A stretch of 64,000 bases of DNA from positions 116,722 to 180,721 of the forward strand of contig JAGYKJ010000002.1 of assembly GCA_018401755.1 (NCBI GenBank). Direction: 5' to 3'. Numbering within the stretch: the first letter of the stretch is position 1; every line of letters starts with the position of its first letter. Source of the DNA: Litorivicinus sp. Its GTDB lineage: Bacteria > Pseudomonadota > Gammaproteobacteria > Pseudomonadales > Litorivicinaceae. Of this stretch, positions 17,980 through 28,012 are shown piece by piece. The position numbers were made by a program, and so were the translations under genes. The notes beneath the pieces are model-generated. The model saw only the letters and a list, made by a program, of their open reading frames with translations. It ran no database searches and was not told the origin of the DNA.

Positions 17980-18672
17980 TCTACGACCCAGCGCTTCTCG
18001 AGGTCCGTTTTGTCCGTCGCTATCAGCGCTTTTTTGCCGAGTTTGTGACCATCGATGGTCAGCAGCGTATCGCACATTGTGCAAATACGGGTCGGATGAC
18101 TGGCTTACTGGAGGTGGGTGCACGTGCGTGGATTCGTGTGCAACCTCCAGGCCGGAAGCTTGGGTATGCTTGGGAGTTGGTTGAGACGACGACTGGCATG
18201 GCCTGTGTAAATACCGCGCGCGCCAATGGACTGGTGGCGGACGCTGAACCACTGTCTTGGTGGGGGCCTGTCACTGGGGTGCGTCGCGAACCTCGCGTTG
18301 GTGCGCATCGTTTTGATTTGGCTTATCGCACCGGATCTGGACGTGACGCGCTGATTGAGGTGAAAACCGTCACTTGGGCAGTCGATGGGATTGGCTATTT
18401 TCCAGACGCACCCTCGGCGCGTGCGACCGCTCATATTCGATTGCTGACCGAACTGGCAAGTCACGGTCAGCCTGTGGGGGTTCTGTTTGTCGCCATGCAT
18501 ACGGGGATCTCAGACGATTCGGCCGGCAGCAATGATCGACCCAGCCTTCACGGACGCGCTGAGACAAGCCGCTGCTGTGGGCGTGCAGATCGGCGCACGG
18601 CGGGTGGCCGTCACGCCATCTGCGCTGACCTTGGATGCGGCACTACCGGTGGAGCTCACTGCTCCCGCATAA
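17976..18672 (+). pseudogene. sfsA: sugar fermentation stimulation protein SfsA, frameshifted
   Basis: SfsA family, reported to bind DNA and suggested to be a nuclease. The first frame runs from MIYDPALLEVRFVRRYQRF through HCANTGRMTGLL, CVNTARAN and DALIEVKTVTW...GYFPDA to VLFVAMHTG. The C terminus (IDPAFTDALRQAAAVGV, then LPVEL) is in another frame. Removing one base near the GGGG at 18503-18506 restores a 231-residue protein that aligns through to the E. coli C terminus (ISAEGMALKKSLPVTL). The last 17 bases overlap the purD end. Error or real mutation cannot be decided from sequence. Confidence 0.87.
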
Positions 18673-19932
18673 TGGCTCGATAGCCAATGTCGCGACGGCA
18701 TTGGGCACCTTCAAATTGGATCCGGTCCAGTCGCGCATAGGCACGCTGTTGTGCCTCCCGCACGGTCGCGCCGAGCGCTGTGACACACAACACGCGACCT
18801 CCTGAAGTCACTGTCTGACCATCGAGACATTGCGTGCCCGCATGGAACACCTGTGTGTCGACGCTGTCCTCACCGAGGGTAATGGGTGCGCCGGTTGGAT
18901 AGTCACCAGGATAGCCTGGTGCCGCCAACACCACGCCAACTGCGGCGCGTGTATCCCAGGTGGCAATCGATTGGCCCAGCCGGCCGGTACAGGCTGCTTC
19001 AATGAGATCGACCAGGTCGGTTTTCAGTCGCATTAGAATGGGTTGGGTCTCGGGGTCGCCAAAGCGGCAGTTAAATTCCAACACCTTGGGTGTTCCATCG
19101 GCGGTCACCATGATGCCGGCATACAAAAAGCCGCGATAATACAGCCCATCAGCATCCAGGCCCGCGATTGTCGGTCGAATGACCTCGGTCATGATGCGAT
19201 CGTGGATCTCTTGATCGACAACCGGGGCTGGGGAATAGGCTCCCATCCCCCTGTATTCGGGCCTTGATCGCCATCGTAGGCTGCCTTGTGATCTTGTGAC
19301 GAAGCCAATGGCAGAATGTCAGTGCCATCCACCATGACGATAAAGCTGGCTTCTTCGCCCTGCAAAAATTCTTCCACCACCACGCGATGTCCCGCGTCCC
19401 CGAATTGATTATCGGAAAGCATGGTGGTCACTGCCGCAATCGCTTCGGCTTCGGTCTGTGCCAAGATCACGCCCTTGCCTGCTGCGAGTCCATCTGCCTT
19501 GACCACGATCGGTGCGCCCTGTGCACGGATATACGCAATGGCTGCCTCAACCTCGGTGAAGCTGGCATAGGCCGCTGTCGGGATCCCATGACGCTCAAGA
19601 AAGGCCTTACTGAAGGCTTTGGAACCCTCCAGCTGAGCCGCCGCCTGACGCGGCCCGAAACAGGCAAGACCGGCTGCCTCAAAGGCATCAACCAGACCGG
19701 CGACGAGCGGTGCTTCCGGACCCACAACCGTCAAGGCGACATCGGTTTCTTGGGCAAATGCGAGCAGTGCCGAGAGATCTGTTGCCGCAATTGCCACATT
19801 CTGGATCACGCCTTCGGTGGCTGTGCCTGCATTCCCAGGCGCCACACTGACGCGGCTGACACGGGGTGATTGGGCAAGCTTCCATGCCAGCGCATGTTCA
19901 CGGCCGCCGCCGCCAATGACCAAAATATGCAT
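18656..19932 (-). pseudogene. purD: phosphoribosylamine-glycine ligase PurD, frameshifted
   Basis: Second step of de novo purine synthesis (GAR synthetase). Frame one has MHILVIGGGGREHALAWKL, VVGPEAPLVAGLVD, KADGLAAGKGV and SSQDHKAAYDGDQGPNTGG. Frame two continues MGAYSPAPVV, GLYYRGFLYAGIMV, EFNCRFGDPETQ and APGYPGDY. They join at the CCCCC at 19247-19251 (GGGGG in the coding sense), where one base is missing; restored, the protein has 425 residues, the normal size. GAGGAGG precedes the start. As the gene is needed for purine synthesis, a sequencing error in the homopolymer is likely. Confidence 0.9.
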
Positions 19933-19953
19933 CAGACCTCCTCAGTCTTTTTA

Positions 19954-21517
19954 TCAGTGACGGAAATGGCGCATGCCGGTGAAGACCATCGCCATGCCGT
20001 GCTGATTTGCAGCCTCGATCACCTCGGCATCTCGCATTGATCCGCCTGGCTGAATCACTGCTTGAATGCCGGCATCGGCCGCTGCATCGATGCCATCACG
20101 AAACGGAAAAAACGCATCCGAGGCCATGACGCTACCGGCCACTGTCAGCCCAGCATCGGCCGCCTTGATCGCGGCAATCCGGGCGGAGTAGATACGACTC
20201 ATTTGACCCGCGCCAACGCCGATCGTCTGACCGTCCTTGGCGTAGATAATGGCATTTGATTTTACGAACTTGGCGACTCGCCACGCAAAGAGCAGATCCG
20301 CACGTTCGCTGGCGGTTGGTGCGCGCTCGGTGACAACGGTGAGGTCGGCATCCTCGATCTGCCCTAAATCGGTGTCTTGCACCAACAGTCCACCTTGGAT
20401 TCGGCGGATATCCCGTTGGGGGTGTGGCGCCTGCAGTGCGCCAACAGTGAGTAAGCGCACATTGGGTTTACCGGCAAACAGCGTCATGACGCCATCCGCG
20501 ACGGCTGGAGCAATGACCACCTCGACAAACTGGCGTCTGAGAATGGTCTCAGCCGTCTGCGCATCGAGGGGGTGATTAAACGCAATGATTCCACCGAAGG
20601 CACTGGTCGGATCAGTTGCGTAGGCGGCTTCGTAGGCCTCGGCAAGTGTTGCTGCAATCGCCACACCGCACGGGATTGGCATGCTTCACAATGACACAGG
20701 CGGGTTGCGCAAATTGGCGCACGCACTCAAGTGCTGCATCGGTGTCGGCAATGTTATTAAACGACAGTGCCTTGCCCGCCAATTGCGTTGCGCGACCAAG
20801 TGTCCCAGCGGGTGCGTCAAGATCGCGGTAGAAGGCGGCAGTTTGGTGGGGGTTTTCGCCGTAGCGTAGGATCTCGACCCGTTCGGCATGAAAAAACAGT
20901 TGCTCGGGGTAGGCCGGTGCTTCTGCCGATTGACCCAGATAGTTGGCGATGGTGGCGTCGTAGGCGGCGGTGTGTTGAAACGCTGCTTTGGCAAGCGTAG
21001 CGCGAAAGTTGAGATCGAATGCCCCGGAATCCAGTGCTGCGATGACCTCGGCATATTGGCTCGGTGCGGTCACAATCCCCACCCAGGCATGATTTTTTGC
21101 GGCGGAGCGAACCATTGCTGGGCCACCAATGTCAATTTGCTCGATGGCCTCGGCATGACTGGTCTCGGGTCGCGCAATGGTGGCGGCAAAGGGATAGAGA
21201 TTCACGCAGACCAAATCAATTGGCAGGATCCCATGCGCAGCCATCACAGCCTGGTCCTGATCACGTCGCCCTAAAATCCCACCATGAATCCGGGGATGTA
21301 AGGTTTTGACGCGCCCATCCATCATTTCTGGGAAACCCGTGAAATCAGCGACTTCAGTGGCAGGGATACCTGCTTCGGTCAGTGCCTTGAACGTTCCTCC
21401 GGTTGAGAGGAGAGCGACGCCGCGGGCGTGCAGTGCACGGGCAAAGTCGAGCAGTCCGGTTTTGTCAGAGACACTGAGTAGGGCCCGAGAGACGGGAATA
21501 CCTTGAGCGGCCGTCAT
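19954..21517 (-). pseudogene. purH: bifunctional AICAR transformylase/IMP cyclohydrolase PurH, frameshifted
   Basis: The last two steps to IMP. The N-terminal cyclohydrolase domain ([35 protein letters not shown]) runs into the transformylase domain with [14 protein letters not shown] and VIVKHANP. There the frame breaks at the GGG at 20672-20674 (one base too many). The rest follows in another frame: [56 protein letters not shown] and [12 protein letters not shown]. Corrected length is 520 residues. It lies upstream of purD in the fis-purH-purD order. Confidence 0.9.
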
Positions 21518-21568
21518 GGCGTGGTTGACTCCTCGCTGGAAAAGCGCGCGAGTATACCAGCGCCGGCC

Positions 21569-21802
21569 TTAATCGAGTATGCCGTAGCGCTTCATCCGCG
21601 TTCGGAGTGTATTGCGGCTAATCCCCAGTGCCTCAGCGGCACGGGTTTGGTTTTGGTCGCAACGCGCGAGAACAGCAACCAACAGGGGCTCCTCCGCTTG
21701 CGCTAACACCAAGGTGTAGAGGTCATTAGGCCACTCACCATCGAGGGTTTCAAAGTAGGCATCCAAGGATTCTGCGACCCGGTCTTTTAAACTCTGCGAC
21801 AT
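21569..21802 (-). CDS. fis: nucleoid-associated protein Fis (short form)
   Basis: DNA-bending regulator of rRNA and other promoters. The 77 residues cover the dimer helices (PNDLYTLVLAQAEEPLLVAVL) and the helix-turn-helix NQTRAAEALGISRNTLRTRMKRYGI. Compared with E. coli Fis (98 residues) it lacks about 25 N-terminal residues, the beta-hairpin used to activate DNA invertases. The ATG at 21802 follows GGAGGG and overlaps the dusB end by 16 bases; dusB-fis coupling is classical. Confidence 0.93.
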   Translation of the reverse strand: MSQSLKDRVAESLDAYFETLDGEWPNDLYTLVLAQAEEPLLVAVLARCDQNQTRAAEALGISRNTLRTRMKRYGILD

Positions 21803-22767
21803 GCCAGTCGGCCCTCCGCAGCTGCCGCCAAAAACAGGCGGTGCTGTCTCTCTAGATCAGTTTCTCGACACAACTGTTGCCAGATTGCAGCGCCACCCTC
21901 AAATCGGGCCAGAAACCAACACATGTGTTTTCTGGCCATCTTAACCCCAGTCACTGGACCATAAAATGCATGAATGGCAAGAATCAGATCGGCCATGAGT
22001 CGCACCTGGGTTGGAATATCGGGCTTGGGGATCGGTGTCGCCATCAGATCCGCCGCGATCTGACCTGCCAACCAAGGATTCCCTTGGGTTGCACGGCCAA
22101 TCATCACGGCGTCAGCCCCTGTTTCAGCCAGGACTCTGCGGGCGCCTGCGGCACTGTCGATATCTCCGTTGGCAATCAGCGGAATCTGCAGACAGTCGCG
22201 GGTGCGACGGATGGTGTCGTATTCCACCCCGCCTTTAAAGTAGTCGCACCGCGTTCGACCGTGCATGGTGACCGCTTGCAAGCCGAGTGCTTCTGCCATT
22301 TTGGCAATCTCAGGTCCATTTTTATGGGCGTGATCCCACCCGGTACGCATTTTCACTGTGACGGGCACTTGGACTGCTTTGACCACCGCCCGAAAAATAT
22401 CTGCGACCAGGGCTTCTTCGCGCATGAGCGCAGAGCCTGCTGCTTTTTTTAGGACTTTTTTGGCAGGACAGCCGAGATTGATGTCAATGATATCCGCACC
22501 ACGCTCCACGTGCGCACGCGCTGCATCGGCCAGCATCGCTGGATCATAGCCTGCGATTTGCATTGAGATCGGCCCTGGCTCTGTGGTGTGATCCAAGCGT
22601 CGACTGCTTTTCGGGGTGTTCCAGAGCGCGAGATCGGCATGGACCATTTCTGAGACAGCCATGCCAGCGCCGAGTTGGCGCGCGAGTATCCGGACAGGCC
22701 TGTCTGTGACGCCTGCCATAGGCGCGAGCCAAACGGGGTTGTCAAATTGTAAGTCACCAATGCGCAT
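21787..22767 (-). CDS. dusB: tRNA-dihydrouridine synthase B
   Basis: FMN enzyme that reduces uridine 17 in tRNA. The 326-residue protein has the TIM-barrel signatures VWLAPMAGVTDRPVR, DINLGCPAKKV (catalytic Cys), VKMRTGWDH, MHGRTRCDYFKG and IANGDIDS, and MIGRATQGNPWL for FMN phosphate. The start is ATG 22767 (MRIGDLQFDNP); the longer frame includes part of prmA and is not supported. Cotranscribed with fis. Confidence 0.95.
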   Translation of the reverse strand: MRIGDLQFDNPVWLAPMAGVTDRPVRILARQLGAGMAVSEMVHADLALWNTPKSSRRLDHTTEPGPISMQIAGYDPAMLADAARAHVERGADIIDINLGCPAKKVLKKAAGSALMREEALVADIFRAVVKAVQVPVTVKMRTGWDHAHKNGPEIAKMAEALGLQAVTMHGRTRCDYFKGGVEYDTIRRTRDCLQIPLIANGDIDSAAGARRVLAETGADAVMIGRATQGNPWLAGQIAADLMATPIPKPDIPTQVRLMADLILAIHAFYGPVTGVKMARKHMCWFLARFEGGAAIWQQLCRETDLERQHRLFLAAAAEGRLACRRV

Positions 22768-22780
22768 GGCGCGCAGTGTA

Positions 22781-23668
22781 TCAGAGCGGGACGCAGTGGC
22801 CCGATAAACGCGTCCATCCGTCTCGTGAGACAGGCGGATCCCAAGCAATGGCGGGGTAGGCGGCCTGCACTGCGTCGGCTTGGTGATCCAATAACCCAGC
22901 CAGCACCAGCGACCCTCCGGGGGTTAAGGTGGCCATCAAGGTCTCAGCCAGCTCAATTAAGGGGTTGGCTAAAATATTCGCAATCACCACATCAAATTGC
23001 TGGATCGGCAGTGCGTCGGGCAGACAGCATGTCAGTGACAGATCATTGAGTTGGGCGTTGTGTGCACTGGCATCCAATGCTTGTGGATCAATGTCGAGGG
23101 CCACTAAGGGGGATGCGCCGCGTAAGCCGCCAGCGATGGCAAGAATGCCTGAGCCCGCGCCAAAGTCGAGGAGCGCGCGCCCCGCGAGATCTGCGCTTGC
23201 CAGCCACGCTAAACAGAGTGCTGTGGTTGGATGATAGCCAGTCCCGAAGGCCAGTCCTGGATCCAACCGCAAGACCGGACCATGCGCATGATCAGGTACC
23301 GCATGCCAGGTGGGAACGACCCAGAATCCACCAATCTCAGTGGGTTGGAATTGATCCAAAGAGATCCGGACCCAGTCTTCATCAGCAATCACTGTGAGTT
23401 GCTTGGGTAACTCAATTTGCAGGCCTGTGGCGACCAAGCTCCGACTCAGGTCGGCAAGGATCACTTGATCTGATCGTGTGTCGTGATAGGCCGCGATGAC
23501 CACAGTGCGTGGCCAGACGGGATGGGTGCCCAGTGGAGGCTCGAGAATTGGGGTGTCACCGTCGTCATCGAGCGTCACAGAGACCGCCTCAGAGAGAAAA
23601 AGGATCTCTTCCAATAGGTCAATTTGATCGCCATTGGCCACCACGCGTAGTTCGCGATAGGCGGTCAT
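22781..23668 (-). CDS. prmA: ribosomal protein L11 methyltransferase
   Basis: SAM-dependent trimethylation of ribosomal protein L11. In 295 residues, the N-terminal substrate-recognition domain (about 1-110) is followed by the methyltransferase domain with [29 protein letters not shown] (SAM site; GAG where the family usually has GCG), [11 protein letters not shown] and IANILANPL. It overlaps the end of accC by four bases. The accC-prmA order follows Pseudomonas. Confidence 0.94.
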   Translation of the reverse strand: MTAYRELRVVANGDQIDLLEEILFLSEAVSVTLDDDGDTPILEPPLGTHPVWPRTVVIAAYHDTRSDQVILADLSRSLVATGLQIELPKQLTVIADEDWVRISLDQFQPTEIGGFWVVPTWHAVPDHAHGPVLRLDPGLAFGTGYHPTTALCLAWLASADLAGRALLDFGAGSGILAIAGGLRGASPLVALDIDPQALDASAHNAQLNDLSLTCCLPDALPIQQFDVVIANILANPLIELAETLMATLTPGGSLVLAGLLDHQADAVQAAYPAIAWDPPVSRDGWTRLSGHCVPL

Positions 23669-25008
23669 TGCACGCCCAGTTTTTTCTCGAGGTAATGAAT
23701 GCTCATCGGTCCTTCGACAAAGGCATCGTCTGTGACGATTCGGTTCTGCAATGGAATATTGGTTTCGATCCCGTCGATAAGGGTTTCTGAGAGTGCAATT
23801 TCCATTCGCTTTAACGCATCACGGCGCGTATCCGCATGGGTGATAACCTTGGCGATCAAGGAATCATAGTGGGGCGGCACGGTGTACCCAGAATACAGAT
23901 GGGAATCGACCCGCACGCCTGGCCCGCCGGGCGCGTGATAACGACTGACGGTTCCGGGGCTGGGAAGAAATGTCGTGGGGTTTTCAGCGTTGATTCGGCA
24001 TTCGATGGCATGGCCAGTAATGGCAATGTCTGCTTGTGTGATCGACAGCGGCAGACCGGCCGCTACCCGAATTTGCTCGCAGACAATATCGACCCCAGTC
24101 ACCATTTCTGTGACAGGGTGCTCCACCTGCACCCGAGTATTCATCTCGATGAAGTAGAACTGCCCATCTTCGTAGAGAAATTCAAAGGTCCCAGCGCCGA
24201 CATAGCCCAGATTTTTGCAGGCAGTCACACAGGATTCGAGGACAGCATCACGTGCGATCGGGTCAATGTTCGGTGCAGGGGCTTCTTCCAAAACTTTTTG
24301 GTGGCGTCGTTGCATCGAGCAATCGCGATCATAGAGATGCACTGCGTGACCCAGCGTATCGGCCAAGACCTGAACCTCCACATGTCGTGGACGCTCTAAG
24401 AATTTCTCGAGGTAGACCGTGTCATCGCCAAAGGCCGCTTTCGCTTCACCTTTGGTGACTTGGATGGCATTGAGTAGGGCTGCTTCGGTGTGGACCACTC
24501 GCATCCCACGTCCACCGCCACCAGCAGCGGCTTTGACAATGACCGGGAAACCAATCCGACGGGCAATGGCTACGGTGGCTTCACCATCGTCACCCAATGG
24601 ACCATCGGACCCAGGGACCGTTGGTACGCCCGCTTTTTTCATCGCCTCAATCGCGGCAACCTTGTTGCCCATCAGCCGAATGACTGCTGCTGATGGCCCG
24701 ATGAAGGTAAAGCCAGATTGCTCCACCCGCTCTGCGAAGTCCGCATTTTCTGCGAGAAACCCATAGCCTGGATGAATCGCTTGCGCATCGGTGATTTCGG
24801 CAGCCGAGATCAGCGCTGGGATGTTGAGATAGCTTTGATTCGATGGATTTGGACCGATGCAGACGGTTTCATCGGCCAAGCGGACATGCTTGAGGTCGCG
24901 GTCACAGACCGAGTGCACGGCGACGGTTTTGATACCCAGTTGCCGACAGGCGCGCAGAATTCGGAGGGCGATTTCACCTCGGTTCGCGATGACGAGTTTT
25001 TCGAACAT
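23665..25008 (-). CDS. accC: acetyl-CoA carboxylase, biotin carboxylase subunit
   Basis: Carboxylates the biotin of AccB with bicarbonate and ATP, the entry to fatty-acid synthesis. The 447-residue protein starts [20 protein letters not shown]. It carries [16 protein letters not shown], the ATP-grasp loop [11 protein letters not shown], the base-stacking [17 protein letters not shown] and [14 protein letters not shown]. The start is ATG 25008; an in-frame TTG at 25020 lies inside accB. It follows accB by four bases. Confidence 0.97.
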   Translation of the reverse strand: MFEKLVIANRGEIALRILRACRQLGIKTVAVHSVCDRDLKHVRLADETVCIGPNPSNQSYLNIPALISAAEITDAQAIHPGYGFLAENADFAERVEQSGFTFIGPSAAVIRLMGNKVAAIEAMKKAGVPTVPGSDGPLGDDGEATVAIARRIGFPVIVKAAAGGGGRGMRVVHTEAALLNAIQVTKGEAKAAFGDDTVYLEKFLERPRHVEVQVLADTLGHAVHLYDRDCSMQRRHQKVLEEAPAPNIDPIARDAVLESCVTACKNLGYVGAGTFEFLYEDGQFYFIEMNTRVQVEHPVTEMVTGVDIVCEQIRVAAGLPLSITQADIAITGHAIECRINAENPTTFLPSPGTVSRYHAPGGPGVRVDSHLYSGYTVPPHYDSLIAKVITHADTRRDALKRMEIALSETLIDGIETNIPLQNRIVTDDAFVEGPMSIHYLEKKLGVQ

Positions 25009-25012
25009 GGGC

Positions 25013-25465
25013 TTACCCAATAATCATCAAAGGTTGATCAAACTCGACCGGATCACCGTCCTCGACCAAAATGGCGAGGACCTTCCCACTGAAGTCGGAC
25101 TGAATTTGGTTCATCATTTTCATCGCTTCGACAATGCACAGCGTGTCACCCACTTGAACCTCGGAGCCTTCTTCCACAAAGCGCGCTGAATTCGGAGCGG
25201 GAGATCGATAGAAGGTCCCGACCATTGGCGATTTAACTTGGTGGCCAGCCGGCAATGCGGGTGCAGACGGTGCTGCTTGCTGAGGCGTTTCGGGCGCCAT
25301 CGGAATGACGTGTGTCATGGCTTGCATGGGTTGGGGTGCGGCAGTCCATTGATGGGGGGTTCCGCGGGTAATCCGTACACTCTCTTCGCCCTCAGAAATC
25401 TCAATCTCGGCGACGTCTGTATCGTGCAGCAATTCGATCAGTTTTTTGATTTTACGGATATCCAT
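25013..25465 (-). CDS. accB: biotin carboxyl carrier protein
   Basis: Carrier of carboxybiotin in acetyl-CoA carboxylase. The 150 residues comprise an N-terminal helix region ([13 protein letters not shown]), a Pro/Ala-rich linker (about 45-75) and a C-terminal biotinyl domain with [13 protein letters not shown] and the biotinylated lysine in [10 protein letters not shown]. The thumb sequence and length are normal. Upstream of accC, downstream of aroQ. Confidence 0.97.
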   Translation of the reverse strand: MDIRKIKKLIELLHDTDVAEIEISEGEESVRITRGTPHQWTAAPQPMQAMTHVIPMAPETPQQAAPSAPALPAGHQVKSPMVGTFYRSPAPNSARFVEEGSEVQVGDTLCIVEAMKMMNQIQSDFSGKVLAILVEDGDPVEFDQPLMIIG

Positions 25466-25469
25466 CTCG

Positions 25470-25913
25470 TTAACCTTGGTTCAAGTTGGCAAGTAGCGTA
25501 ATCATGGCGAATTCGTATCCAAATGCACCGCAGCCGGCGATCACTGCCAGCGCCTGATCTGAAAAATAGGAATGTGCGCGGAATGGCTCGCGGCTATGAA
25601 TATTGGTGAGATGCACTTCAACGAAGGGGCATTCAATTGCGCTCAGTGCGTCGCGGATTGCAACGCTGGAATGCGTCCAGGCACCGGGGTTAATAATGAT
25701 TCCACTCGGTGGCTGATCTAGGACGCTGTGAATGTGATCGATCATCACGCCTTCGTGATTGGTTTGTAGCCAATCAATCGCGACACGTGACGCGTTGGCT
25801 TGTGTTCGAACCCGCTGCTCGATGTCATCAAGAGTCATGGTGCCATATAGATGCGGCTCGCGCCGGCCAAGCAGATTCAGGTTTGGGCCGTTTAGTACCA
25901 AGATGGACGCCAT
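25470..25913 (-). CDS. aroQ: 3-dehydroquinate dehydratase, type II
   Basis: Third step of the shikimate pathway. The 147-residue dodecameric-type enzyme has [20 protein letters not shown] (catalytic Tyr), [30 protein letters not shown] and [19 protein letters not shown] (catalytic His). aroQ-accB-accC is a conserved unit in Pseudomonas and many other gammaproteobacteria. Confidence 0.97.
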   Translation of the reverse strand: MASILVLNGPNLNLLGRREPHLYGTMTLDDIEQRVRTQANASRVAIDWLQTNHEGVMIDHIHSVLDQPPSGIIINPGAWTHSSVAIRDALSAIECPFVEVHLTNIHSREPFRAHSYFSDQALAVIAGCGAFGYEFAMITLLANLNQG

Positions 25914-25958
25914 GAAAATCTCCCAAAATGACGCAAAACAGACGCTATCATGCAGAAA

Positions 25959-26375
25959 TTATCGTGAAAAAGACAGTTCCAACTGCATCGGTGGATAACA
26001 GAAGCCTGCATCCGCACAGCCCTGGTATTCGACCTGAATCGGTTGTGTCGACGCACGAATCGTGAAACTGATTTGGCCGCGATGGACCGGTGTGAGTCCG
26101 AACAAGGGATCATCCAGTGGTTGGCCCTCAGGCCGTTCGACAGTGATAGGTTGGCCGTTAACGCTGAAGTGGGTTTTGGCATCATACAAATAAACCTGAT
26201 CAGCAATGAGGACCTCAATCGTGGTCGCATTTGGGCGTTGCCACTGAAACGCCAGATCGGGGGGTGGAATGGTTGAGGACGGTAATGGGGTGAATAGACC
26301 CGAGAATCCAGCCGCGTGTGTGACAGCACTGACCCCCATCGCCATCCAGAACCCAATGATTTCCCGACTGATCAT
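25959..26375 (-). CDS. stand-alone DsbD N-terminal (alpha) domain, periplasmic
   Basis: A 138-residue exported protein: signal peptide MISREIIGFWMAMGVSAVTHAAG, then a single immunoglobulin-like DsbD alpha domain ending YQGCADAGFCYPP with both redox cysteines. Full DsbD (about 565-590 residues) also has an eight-helix membrane domain and a thioredoxin-like gamma domain; here the gene stops just after the alpha domain. It occupies the place of dsbD next to aroQ in Pseudomonas. GGAG lies six bases before ATG 26375. It may be a remnant, or a working shuttle fed by a separate CcdA-type transporter. Confidence 0.85.
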   Translation of the reverse strand: MISREIIGFWMAMGVSAVTHAAGFSGLFTPLPSSTIPPPDLAFQWQRPNATTIEVLIADQVYLYDAKTHFSVNGQPITVERPEGQPLDDPLFGLTPVHRGQISFTIRASTQPIQVEYQGCADAGFCYPPMQLELSFSR

Positions 26376-26437
26376 GCCCGCTCCCTCGAATTTCCGATAG
26401 CATAACGGAATTCTGTGCAACCACCATCTGAGGAATC

Positions 26438-27463
26438 ATGTCCATTCGCGAACGCCTGCCTTTGCCGCCACTGTCCTTATCAGGTCGATCCCGCTGGGTG
26501 ATCCTTGGCATCGGGACGGTGACCCTGTACCTGGTCGGTGCACTCTTGCTCGGGCTGCATTGGAGTCAGCCCCCGGCTCGCACCTCAGTGGCTCAGGTAT
26601 TGAGTCAGGCCTCCGGGAGTGGTCAGGTCCCGCGCACTGGCACCGCAACTGTCGGAAGTTTGATCTATGTGACGGAGACCCTGTTGGCGAAGCCTGGCGG
26701 ATATTTGAGTAATGACATTACGCCGCCAGGTGTGTGGTTAGACAACATGCCGAACTGGGAATTTGGTGCATTGGTGCAGGCCCGTGATTTGGCGCGTGCC
26801 TTGCGGAAGGACTTTTCCCGATCACAGTCGCAGTCGACTGAAGACAGTGATTTGGTTGTTGCTGAGCCGGCGTTAAATTACGACAGTGGAAAATGGTTCC
26901 CGTCGGCTGAGTCTAGTTATCGGAAAAGTGCGCGCGCACTCCAGGGGTATCAGCAGCGGCTGGCCATGTCGGATAATCCGGCGCAGTTCTATGCGCGTGC
27001 CGACAATCTCCGGAACTATCTTGTGGATGTCGAAACTCGACTTGGGTCACTGAGTCAGCGGTTATCAGCCAGTGTCGGGCAGGTGCGCTTTGACACTGAT
27101 TTGGCGGGTGATCCTGCGGCGAGTCAGTCCACCGCTCAAGCCAGCGAACGTCGAGTCAAAACGCCTTGGATGGAAATCGATGATGTGTTTTACGAGGCCC
27201 GTGGGAGCGCTTGGGCGTTGTTGCAGTTTTTGGAGGCGATCGAGCACGACTTTGCCGGCGTCCTCGACAATAAGAATGCGCGCGTCTCGCTTCGTCAGGT
27301 GATTCGTGAATTGGAAGCAACGCAACAAACGCTGTGGTCGCCGATGATTCTCAATGGGTCAGGATTTGGCGTCTTTGCGAATCATTCGTTGGTCATGGCG
27401 AGTTATATCTCCAGGGCGCACGCAGCGTTGTCAGATCTGCGTGCACTCTTGGCGCAAGGTTGA
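26438..27463 (+). CDS. DUF2333 family membrane-anchored protein
   Basis: Function unknown. The 341-residue protein has one N-terminal membrane segment (about 18-42, WVILGIGTVTLYLVGALLLGL), and the rest is predicted periplasmic. Conserved family features include PGGYLSNDITPPGVWLDNMPNWEFGALVQARDLARALRKDFSRSQSQS and a helical C-terminal half. DUF2333 proteins are common in Pseudomonas and its relatives. It is divergent from the dsbD-alpha gene and ends exactly where convergent ppa ends, with no terminator visible between them. Confidence 0.87.
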   Translation: MSIRERLPLPPLSLSGRSRWVILGIGTVTLYLVGALLLGLHWSQPPARTSVAQVLSQASGSGQVPRTGTATVGSLIYVTETLLAKPGGYLSNDITPPGVWLDNMPNWEFGALVQARDLARALRKDFSRSQSQSTEDSDLVVAEPALNYDSGKWFPSAESSYRKSARALQGYQQRLAMSDNPAQFYARADNLRNYLVDVETRLGSLSQRLSASVGQVRFDTDLAGDPAASQSTAQASERRVKTPWMEIDDVFYEARGSAWALLQFLEAIEHDFAGVLDNKNARVSLRQVIRELEATQQTLWSPMILNGSGFGVFANHSLVMASYISRAHAALSDLRALLAQG

Positions 27464-27988
27464 TTACTTCGCTGCTTCGACCGACGCAATCACTGCGTCA
27501 CGCGCAGCATCCGATCCTCGCCATCCGTCGACCTTGACCCACTTACCTGGTTCAAGATCTTTATAGTTCTCAAAGAAGTGGGAGATTTGATCAAGGAGGA
27601 GTTGGCCGAGATCAGCCGGTTCTTTGACATCGCGATAGAGCACAGAGAGTTTGTCGTGTGGTACCGCAACCACTTTCGAGTCGCGGCCTGCCTCATCACT
27701 CATATCCAGAATCCCGATTGGGCGGGCGCGAATCACCGAACCCGGCATCACCGGGTAGGGTGTGACCACAAGGACATCGAGCGGATCGCCATCATCGGCT
27801 AGGGTATTTGGAACGTAGCCATAGTTCGCCGGATAGAACATCGGTGTGGCCATGAACCGGTCTACAAAGACGGCATCATAGTCCTTTTCGATCTCATATT
27901 TGATCGGGCTGGAGTTGGCTGGGATTTCGATCACCACGTAGATGTCGTTTGGAATGTCTTTACCGGCTGGGATATCGCGAAAGCTCAT
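27464..27988 (-). CDS. ppa: inorganic pyrophosphatase (family I)
   Basis: Hydrolyses pyrophosphate to phosphate. The 174-residue protein has [53 protein letters not shown] (metal-binding Asp cluster) and the C-terminal KVDGW. It follows the PPi-dependent phosphofructokinase gene by 24 bases on the same strand, so two PPi-consuming activities are probably made together. Confidence 0.97.
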   Translation of the reverse strand: MSFRDIPAGKDIPNDIYVVIEIPANSSPIKYEIEKDYDAVFVDRFMATPMFYPANYGYVPNTLADDGDPLDVLVVTPYPVMPGSVIRARPIGILDMSDEAGRDSKVVAVPHDKLSVLYRDVKEPADLGQLLLDQISHFFENYKDLEPGKWVKVDGWRGSDAARDAVIASVEAAK

Positions 27989-28012
27989 GGGTTCCTCTGT
28001 GTGCGTGAATAG

